A DNA stretch of 64,000 nucleotides from Thermogemmata fonticola. Lineage in GTDB: Bacteria; Planctomycetota; Planctomycetia; Gemmatales; Gemmataceae. Location: the NCBI RefSeq assembly GCF_013694095.1, contig NZ_JACEFB010000001.1:1-64000 (forward strand), given 5' to 3'. The notes under the pieces are model-generated. The model ran no database searches, was not told the origin of the DNA, and saw nothing but the letters and a program-made list of their open reading frames with translations. The first letter of the stretch is position 1; every line of letters begins with the position of its first letter. Below, piece after piece: positions 54,965 to 61,629 of the stretch. A program made the position numbers and the translations under genes.

Positions 54965-55972
54965 CTACACCACGTCGTCATGAGGAAGGGAAGCGACGCC
55001 GGTCGCCGGCCCTGATGGCGGCGCTCCCGAGGGCGAACTGCTGCCGGAGCCAGACGCTGGACCCGAAGCGCTGCCAGAACCGGCGGGACTGCTTCCGCCC
55101 GATCCCGAACCACTTCCGGCGTCGGAACCACTGCCGGCATCCGAGCCGCTCCCACTTGCGGCCCCAGAACCGCTGCCCGAACCGGAAGCCGATCCGCCGG
55201 CCGATGCAGAGCCCGCAGCCGACCCAGAGGCCGAGCCAGGAGTGGAACCCGATGCCGGGCCGCTCGTCCCGGCCGACTGGGAGCCGCTGCCACTGCCGGA
55301 GAGCGATCCCGAGGCACCCGAGCCCGATGCCGAACCACTGCCGGAGGCCGAGCCGCTGCCGGAGCCGCTGCCCGATCCCGATTGCGATCCGGAACCGGGG
55401 ACCGATCCCGAGCCGGAAGCACTCCCGCTGGCCGTTCCGCTCTCGCTCCCCGAACCGCTGCTACCCGACGAGCCACCGAAACCGCTTGAACCGATCGAGC
55501 CGCTGACGCTCCCCGAACCACTTTCGCCACTGCCGCTGGAGCCGCTGGTGCCCGACGTGCCGGACCCCGACGAGCCACTCAGGCCGGAACTCGCACCTGA
55601 CGAACCGCTGATGCCGGAGCTTTCACCCGACGAGCCGCTTGCACCAGATGAGCCGCTCTCGCCCGAAGAGCCGCTTGAACCCGACGAACCACTCGAACCC
55701 TCTGGGCAGCAGCCCAGCGCATAGACCGGCACACCGTCCGCCGCCAGGCCCACGAAGCGCATCAGGTAGCGGCCGATGCGCGGGAACTCGCAGGTCGCAT
55801 AACCGTACAGGGGTACGCCCGCGACCAGACCCAGGAATCGGGCCAGCACCCGCGGCACGGACGCCTGGAATGCCGCCGGCCCGGAGCCGGAGCCCGGGCA
55901 GCCGACGGCGTAGAACGGCACGTCGTCTTTTGAGCCCACGCAGCGGGCCAGGTAGCGTTGCTCCCGGATCAT
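54965..55972 (-). CDS. Ser/Gly-repeat structural protein, tail-module linked
   Basis: A 335-residue protein. The first 90 residues contain three related units: RYLARCVGSKDDVPFYAVGC, RVLARFLGLVAGVPLYGYATC and RYLMRFVGLAADGVPVYALGC. The remaining 240 are a low-complexity Ser-Gly run with Ala and Glu interspersed. The ATG 55972 overlaps the stop of the preceding gene (ATGA). The long flexible Ser-rich part is a plausible glycosylation target. Could be a tail fibre or surface stalk; no family recognised. Confidence 0.65.
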   Translation of the reverse strand: MIREQRYLARCVGSKDDVPFYAVGCPGSGSGPAAFQASVPRVLARFLGLVAGVPLYGYATCEFPRIGRYLMRFVGLAADGVPVYALGCCPEGSSGSSGSSGSSGESGSSGASGSSGESSGISGSSGASSGLSGSSGSGTSGTSGSSGSGESGSGSVSGSIGSSGFGGSSGSSGSGSESGTASGSASGSGSVPGSGSQSGSGSGSGSGSASGSGSASGSGASGSLSGSGSGSQSAGTSGPASGSTPGSASGSAAGSASAGGSASGSGSGSGAASGSGSDAGSGSDAGSGSGSGGSSPAGSGSASGPASGSGSSSPSGAPPSGPATGVASLPHDDVV

Positions 55973-56667
55973 TGGTTGATGTCCATCACCTTGCACGGAA
56001 AGAGCGTCTGCCAGGTCTTGGTCGCCACGTCGTAGCGCTGCACCTCGCCGGGGTAGTAGCCGTTCTCATCCGGCACGTTGCTGGTGATCAGCACGTGGGC
56101 CTGGGCGTCGCCGTGATCCAGCCGCACAATGGCCCACCGCCGATACAGCGACGACGGATCGTTCGGATCGTAGGGTTGAATCCACAGCACCCGTGCCGAA
56201 CCATGCGGCACGTTGCGCAACTTCTCGGTATCGCCGGGGATGATCTCCGCGCCGTCGTAGAGCTGCGCCGGATCGACCGCCAGCCGCACGGGGGCGACGC
56301 CGGCGATGACCGCCAGGCCGATCTGGCCTGCCGCCACCGGCTCCAGCAGGACGGCGAACCGCCCCGCATGCTGGTTCGGCACGGGGACCACTCCCTGGAA
56401 CGTCACCTGCCGTTTGAACTCGTCGAGGTTGTCGGCAGGCAGGATGATGGGAGTCGTCAGACCTAGGACGGCGAAGCGTGCCTGGTCGGAACCGGAGGCG
56501 TTCTTGACCTTGACGATGCCGCTTTGGCGGAAGAACGGTGATGCCTCGGTGCCGAACTGCTTGTGTTTGCGTACGGCGCGGGCGGCGTCGAGAAAGGCAT
56601 TGTAAGCCTCGGCGGTGATCTCCAGCCGCTGGCCCGGCTGGACCTTTTTGAAGGCGTCCCCGGCCAT
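55969..56667 (-). CDS. Phage-module structural protein, unknown
   Basis: A 232-residue protein with MAGDAFKKVQPGQRLEITAEAYNAF at the front and mainly beta-type sequence after it. ATGA overlaps at both ends couple it to the neighbouring genes. It is in the position of a distal tail or baseplate-associated protein after the tape measure, but I recognise no family. Confidence 0.6.
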   Translation of the reverse strand: MAGDAFKKVQPGQRLEITAEAYNAFLDAARAVRKHKQFGTEASPFFRQSGIVKVKNASGSDQARFAVLGLTTPIILPADNLDEFKRQVTFQGVVPVPNQHAGRFAVLLEPVAAGQIGLAVIAGVAPVRLAVDPAQLYDGAEIIPGDTEKLRNVPHGSARVLWIQPYDPNDPSSLYRRWAIVRLDHGDAQAHVLITSNVPDENGYYPGEVQRYDVATKTWQTLFPCKVMDINQ

Positions 56668-57449
56668 CAGGTGCCAATCCCCAACAGCGCGAAATCCCCA
56701 TCCGGGTAAACCTGCTCCACGTAGACCGCCGCCGGTTGTTTGACCAGCACGTCGGCGTCTTCGGCATCCTGGTAGCGGACCCAGAGGTATTCCCAGCCCT
56801 TCTTGGCAATGCCGGCGATGTCGCCGACGACGAGCCCTGTGACGTTGGGGCTGGCGGCGAAACTGAAGGTGATCTCCCAGTCTTCGGTGCCACGCTGCGA
56901 GCCCGAGGCCCCCAGGAAGAGGACCTCGCCCAGGGCAAAGCCCTTGAACGGCCCGGCATTGACCTTGCCGGTGAGGGAGGACAGGGTCGCTTTGTAGGCG
57001 GGCGTGACCAAGGCGAGCGGGAGGTAGTGCGTTTCCTTGAAGTGGTAGACCGGGATGGTGATGTCGGTCCCCTCGACCGAGTCATTGTTGACGCCGATGG
57101 CCCCTTTGAAGTCGGGCGCGTCCGAGGGGTATCTGGCGACGGTCTGGAGACTCTGCGTGATGTGGGTGGTCCCGCCGCCGGTGTCGAAGGAGAACGATGA
57201 CTCGCCCGGCTCCTTCGGTTCCTTCTTGCCGTAGCGGACGGTGACTTCCCATAGCCCGCCGCCCTGGTGGGCGATGTGGTAACTCTGGAAGACCAGGCCG
57301 GCATACAGCGCGGGGATGGTGGACTCGACCAGAGCCCGGACCACGGCATCGCTTTCCGTCCCATCGACCACATAGATCAGGTCGACGGAGGGGTTGTCGA
57401 CCCCCACGGTACTCTCGCGGCTGTCGTAGCGCTCGATGATGACCGGCAT
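56667..57449 (-). CDS. Phage-tail-module protein, unknown
   Basis: A 260-residue protein starting at ATG 57449 (MPVIIERYDSREST), just after the tape measure stop; the open frame further upstream is antiparallel noise within the tape measure. It has beta-rich stretches (GLWEVTVRYGKKEP, TTHITQSLQTVARYP). In tail operons this position encodes distal tail/baseplate proteins; family not recognised. Confidence 0.6.
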   Translation of the reverse strand: MPVIIERYDSRESTVGVDNPSVDLIYVVDGTESDAVVRALVESTIPALYAGLVFQSYHIAHQGGGLWEVTVRYGKKEPKEPGESSFSFDTGGGTTHITQSLQTVARYPSDAPDFKGAIGVNNDSVEGTDITIPVYHFKETHYLPLALVTPAYKATLSSLTGKVNAGPFKGFALGEVLFLGASGSQRGTEDWEITFSFAASPNVTGLVVGDIAGIAKKGWEYLWVRYQDAEDADVLVKQPAAVYVEQVYPDGDFALLGIGT

Positions 57450-57459
57450 GTTCGGTTCC

Positions 57460-59442
57460 TCACGCGAAGACCAGGCCGCCGTTCTGGGCTTCGCGGACCA
57501 GCTTGTCGGTGTTCTTGGCGATCTGTTCGCTGGCCCGGGCGGTGCGCTCGGCCAGGCTGTCGGAGCCGAGGCCCGCGACGGCGAAGGCACTGAAGGTGCC
57601 CTTGACGTCGGTCTTGGCCTCGGCCTCGTCCAACCCTTCGAGGTCAAATTCGGGGCGACGCCGCAGAGGCTCCTCACGCTCCATCGCCGCCATCTGGCGT
57701 TCCAGCTCCATCTGTTCCCGCTGAGCGGCCAGCTCGGCGGCGCGCTGTTCCAGCGCCCGCTGGGCAGCGGCGACACGCTCCTGGTCGGCGGCGTTGGCCG
57801 CCTCCAGCTCCCGCTGCCGCTGACGGCGCTCTTCTTCCTGCATCTGGTTCAGCGCTTCCTCGCGCTGCCGGCCGGCCTCCCGCGCCTGCTCGACACGCGG
57901 TGCCCGTTCCCGCACTCTTCGGTCAAGCCGCGCGCGGGCCTCGCGGTTCTGCTCTTCCACCTCGCGGTTGATCGCCTCGACCTCGCGCTGGGCGGCTTCA
58001 CGATTGAAGAGGTTCCGGACACGGGCCCAGGCGCGGCGGAAGAAGGCCACGAACTCGTTGAAGGCGACGGTCAGTCCGTAGACGAACCAGTCCCAGCCGT
58101 CGGCCAAAGCGTTGACCACGGTCCAGAAGGCGACCTCGATGCTGGTCCAGGCGGTGTTGAAGGCGCGGGCCACGGCGTAGACGGCGCTCCAAAACAGCTC
58201 GACGAAGAACGATTTGAAGTTCCGCCAAGCTCTGGTGATCGCAGCGATGCCGGTCTCCCAGACGACGTGGATGCCGAGCCAGGCGACTTCCATCGCCCCA
58301 GCCAGGTCGCCGGCGGCAATGGCATCCTGGATGCTCTGCCAGGTGGTGCTGGCCACGCCGAGCAGTTGATGGAACCCCTGGCCCAGCGCGTCCAAGGCCA
58401 TCTTTCCTTCGTCGGTGGCGAACAGGACGGCGGCCGCGATGCCGCCCACGGCGGCGACGACCAGGCCGATGGGGGACAGCAAGAAGGCGATGGCTCCGCC
58501 CAATAGGCTGACGGCGGTCGTGGCCGCGGAAAGAGCGAACGTGACCAGGCCAATCGCCGAGCCGATGGCCGAAAGGAGCGGGCCGAGGACCAGGAGGGTT
58601 GCACCGACACCGACGATGCCAGCCACGACCGCGCCGATGATGCGGATCAGCGCGCGGTTTTCCTGGAGCCACCCGCCGATGAGGGTTACCACCCGGGTGA
58701 TCCACTGAGCCACTTGCTGGATGGCTGGGGCCAGGGCTGCTCCGACGGAGAACGCGGCCTGTTTGAGCGCCTTCCACAGAGCATCCAAGGCATCGCCGAA
58801 GGCCTCCGCCGCTGCGGCATCTTCGGTCCTCATGGTCAGGCCTAAACGATCCGCCTCGTCGCGTAGCTCGCGGATACCTTCGGCTCCCGAGGAGAGCAAC
58901 GGTAACAGGTTGGCCCCCGTCCGGCCGAAGATCTCCATCGCCAGCGTGGCCCGGTGGGCCGGGTTCTGAATCCGCGACAGGCGATCGGCAATCAGCTCGA
59001 ATTGCTGGTCGGGCGAGAGGCCGGTCAAATCGGCAATGGTCAGGCCCAGTCGGCCCAGGCTCCGCTGCGCCTGAGCGGACCCGCGGGCAGCCTCGATGAT
59101 GTTGCGGCTCATCGTGCGGAGGGCTTTTTCCAGGTCGTCCGTACTAGCGCCCGATTGCTCGGCGGCATAGCGGAGCTGGGAGAGGGCTTCCACCGCCACG
59201 CCCGTGCGGTCCGACAGGTCTTTCATGTCGCCGCCCAGGTCGCTGAACAGCTTCACCGCTCCGAATAGCGGGGCCGCCAGCGTCACCCCCAAGCCGGTCA
59301 GTTTTGCTCCCAGCGCCGTGACAGCCGCGCCAAACGCCTTCAGCTTGGCCACTGTGACATTGAGGCCCTTGACGAGCCGGCTGTCCTTGACGAACAGCTC
59401 AACATAGGCGGCGCCGGCGCGAATCCCTGAAGCGGTGGCCAT
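57460..59442 (-). CDS. Phage tail tape measure protein
   Basis: A 660-residue tape measure protein. The N-terminus has LKAFGAAVTALGAKLTGLGV and SDRTGVAVEALSQLRYAAEQSG, the usual TMP/TP901 pattern. Central hydrophobic segments (GAVVAGIVGVGATLLVLGPLL, SAATTAVSLLGGAIAFLLSP) and a long Arg/Glu coiled coil (residues about 500-600) follow. ATG 59442 is used; a GTG at 59448 overlaps the upstream stop. It sets tail length during assembly. At 660 residues the tail would be short. Confidence 0.85.
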   Translation of the reverse strand: MATASGIRAGAAYVELFVKDSRLVKGLNVTVAKLKAFGAAVTALGAKLTGLGVTLAAPLFGAVKLFSDLGGDMKDLSDRTGVAVEALSQLRYAAEQSGASTDDLEKALRTMSRNIIEAARGSAQAQRSLGRLGLTIADLTGLSPDQQFELIADRLSRIQNPAHRATLAMEIFGRTGANLLPLLSSGAEGIRELRDEADRLGLTMRTEDAAAAEAFGDALDALWKALKQAAFSVGAALAPAIQQVAQWITRVVTLIGGWLQENRALIRIIGAVVAGIVGVGATLLVLGPLLSAIGSAIGLVTFALSAATTAVSLLGGAIAFLLSPIGLVVAAVGGIAAAVLFATDEGKMALDALGQGFHQLLGVASTTWQSIQDAIAAGDLAGAMEVAWLGIHVVWETGIAAITRAWRNFKSFFVELFWSAVYAVARAFNTAWTSIEVAFWTVVNALADGWDWFVYGLTVAFNEFVAFFRRAWARVRNLFNREAAQREVEAINREVEEQNREARARLDRRVRERAPRVEQAREAGRQREEALNQMQEEERRQRQRELEAANAADQERVAAAQRALEQRAAELAAQREQMELERQMAAMEREEPLRRRPEFDLEGLDEAEAKTDVKGTFSAFAVAGLGSDSLAERTARASEQIAKNTDKLVREAQNGGLVFA

Positions 59443-59444
59443 CG

Positions 59445-59648
59445 TCACCTCCGGTCCACGAACACCCGCTTGAGCACGTCAATGGATGCCTTCCGCACCG
59501 GCAGCTCGCGCTGGCGCAGGTACGGGTTGAAGTCCGCCGGCTTGTAGGGCGTCGGCTTCTTGCGCGGGTCGCGATGGCAATTCGCCAGGAGTGCCAGCAC
59601 CGCCGACGTGTGGGACCAGCGTTCCCGGCAACGGGCCTCGGCCATCAA
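59445..59648 (-). CDS. Tail assembly chaperone, second frame
   Basis: A 67-residue frame (TTG 59648, ATG 59645) with MAEARCRERWSHTSAVLALL and a basic end. It overlaps the stop of the preceding gene. The conserved-looking sequence extends upstream in the same frame (LLWHCAGLLGIDPGPFTLRELVLMAEA) to about 59720, inside the other gene, so it may be made as a -1 frameshift fusion, as in gpG/gpGT pairs. Confidence 0.6.
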   Translation of the reverse strand: MMAEARCRERWSHTSAVLALLANCHRDPRKKPTPYKPADFNPYLRQRELPVRKASIDVLKRVFVDRR

Positions 59649-60145
59649 GACGAGTTCCCGGAGGGTGAAAGGTCCGGGGTCAATGCCGAGGAGGCCGGCG
59701 CAATGCCAAAGGAGCGCAAGAGCCTGTTCGCTTCGCGGTCGGCGTCGAACGTCTCCAGCACCTGTTCCGCCCGGTCCAGCATCCGCTTGCGGACCTTCGT
59801 GGCCTCTGCAATGATCGTCCGCAGGCTCTGCCGCACCTTCGGATCGGGGAAAAAATCGATCAATTCCTCCACGAAGGCGTCCATCGCCTGGTGCAGCGCA
59901 TCGCCGAACATGGTCCGCCCGAAGTCCTCGTCGCTGACGTGCCGAGCGTTCGCTTCGTCCTGGCAGAGGACGTAGAGGACATCGACCAGTCGGACCGGAT
60001 CACCGAGCAACTCGCCCAGGCTCTTGAAGCCATCGTCCACCAGCTTGTACAGATCGACGTTGAGCAGGCCCCGGACGCGTTTGATCGCCGCCACGTGGAT
60101 AGCGATGGTCCAGACACGCCCGGCGTTGTCGGTGAAGGTGTGCAT
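59645..60145 (-). CDS. Tail assembly chaperone-like protein, first frame
   Basis: A 166-residue protein (MHTFTDNAGRVWTIAIHVAAIKRV at the front, then LLGDPVRLVDVLYVLCQDEANA). It lies directly before the overlapping second frame and tape measure, which is the place of tail assembly chaperones. The last 25 residues (APASSALTPDLSPSGNSS) look out of frame with the conserved block in the -1 frame. Confidence 0.65.
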   Translation of the reverse strand: MHTFTDNAGRVWTIAIHVAAIKRVRGLLNVDLYKLVDDGFKSLGELLGDPVRLVDVLYVLCQDEANARHVSDEDFGRTMFGDALHQAMDAFVEELIDFFPDPKVRQSLRTIIAEATKVRKRMLDRAEQVLETFDADREANRLLRSFGIAPASSALTPDLSPSGNSS

Positions 60146-60158
60146 GGGTGGTCGCTCC

Positions 60159-61160
60159 TTAACGGGCCACGCGGATCGGGATGGGCAGCGGTTGCCAATC
60201 TTCGGCGAAGTCGATGGGCCACGACCGCAGCGGGATCGGCACGGGCTCCCACCCTATGTCGGCATCCGCTCGAGGACGGGTGCGGCGGATCACTTCCGTG
60301 GCAGCGCCCCACATCCATGCCTTGCGGGCCATGTCGCTGGTGCAGCAAACGACCGACACCAGTTCGTTGGTGTCGGCCCGGAAGATGCCGCCGCCGGAGT
60401 CGCCCGACGACACGCTCAACCTCATGCGCAGTTGACCGTTGGCGTCTTCACCCGACTCGACCTCGCCCTCTTCGCGATTGCCCGGCTGATCCACGCCGTA
60501 GCCCCTGTGCCAGATCGCCGTGCCCGGCTTGGGATTCTCGCGCGCGATCACGGCGTAGGGCAGGTCCGCGACTTGCTCCTCGGTCACGCACCACGCCACG
60601 TCGGGCGTCTTGTGGTGGGCCACGACTCGAATCCCCAGCGTCCGGCCGTCCTTGAGCATAAGGCTGCCCCGCTGGCCGACGCCGGTCACGCAGTGCGCGG
60701 CGGTCAGCACGTCCCAACGACCGTCGGGGCGACGGGGACCGATGATGGTGGCCGTGCAGCCGGCGTTGCCGAAGCGGATGCGGCCCAGGGCATTCACCGG
60801 GTCGAGCTTGCCATCGCCTGGCGGCTTGGGTGGCGCTGGCGTGCAGGACTCGATAGTCACGCTAACACGGGCTTCCTCGACCGAGAGGTTGCCGTCGGTG
60901 TTGCTGATGACGAGCAATTCCACCTCGTAGGTGCCGGGGTGGGCGGCAAACTCCAATAGGCCGCGTGGCGAGGAAGCCCGCTGCACGCCCTGCGAGGGGT
61001 AGACGCGCCACAAGAGCGCGGCCTTGGGATCGACGTTCTCGGCACGCAGCCGGACCAGGGAGTGCGGCTTGTACTTCGTCTCGCCGACGATGCGGAGCGG
61101 CTCGGCGTTCGCGGCCAGCGGCACCAGGGCGAACAGAACCACGGCGAACAGGAAACGCAT
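60159..61160 (-). CDS. Secreted trypsin-like serine protease
   Basis: A 333-residue protein with a signal peptide (MRFLFAVVLFALVPLAANA) that fixes ATG 61160. A beta-sandwich-like domain (residues 25-105) is followed by a trypsin fold: His in VLTAAHCVTG near 155, Asp in TPDVAWC near 187 and Ser in SSGDSGGGIF near 252. The triad is complete. It lies between tail tube and tail chaperone genes, an unusual place for an exported protease; it may act on surface or tail proteins. Confidence 0.85.
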   Translation of the reverse strand: MRFLFAVVLFALVPLAANAEPLRIVGETKYKPHSLVRLRAENVDPKAALLWRVYPSQGVQRASSPRGLLEFAAHPGTYEVELLVISNTDGNLSVEEARVSVTIESCTPAPPKPPGDGKLDPVNALGRIRFGNAGCTATIIGPRRPDGRWDVLTAAHCVTGVGQRGSLMLKDGRTLGIRVVAHHKTPDVAWCVTEEQVADLPYAVIARENPKPGTAIWHRGYGVDQPGNREEGEVESGEDANGQLRMRLSVSSGDSGGGIFRADTNELVSVVCCTSDMARKAWMWGAATEVIRRTRPRADADIGWEPVPIPLRSWPIDFAEDWQPLPIPIRVAR

Positions 61161-61180
61161 ATCCACTCCTCGGGGATGGT

Positions 61181-61543
61181 TCAGGGGACGACGATCCAAC
61201 TGGGCGGGTTGACGGAGTAGGTGGGCTTGACGGTGACGCTGACCGTGATCGCTTCTTCCAGGGCCTCGTTACGGCTGAAACTGGTGACCATGCAGGTCGC
61301 CCGCAGGCCTTGTGAGCCGGACGTGGTGATGTCGCCGTCCATGACCGCGAACTCGATAGCGCCGCGGTTGAGGAACGCATCGCGGATGGCGGCGAAGTCG
61401 TCGTCAGCCGTGTCCCAGACCATCTCGAACTCGATGGAGCCGTCCTTGAGCGTAGCGACCGTGGCCCGCCAGCCGGCGTTGCCGCGCGTGGTCACGTCGG
61501 CCTCGCCGCGGCTGGGATCTTCGCTCACCTCCCCATTGTGCAA
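61181..61543 (-). pseudogene. Tail tube-like protein, 5' truncated
   Basis: A 120-residue frame. The core (GEADVTTRGNAGWRATVATLKDG, EMVWDTADDDFAAIRDAFLNRG, FAVMDGDITTSGSQGLRA) resembles major tail/tube proteins of planctomycetal prophages. Homologues usually have about 35 more residues before GEADVTTRGN; here the frame begins abruptly at MHNGEVSEDPSR, close to the divergent kinase gene. The rest of the phage (head genes) is absent from this window. Confidence 0.6.
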
Positions 61544-61629
61544 AAATGAGTTGCACGGTTGCGGCGCATGAGCAGTCGTGGTACACTTCGGTTCACATGG
61601 TCCGTGACTCTTGGCCCGGGAGGCTCGCC

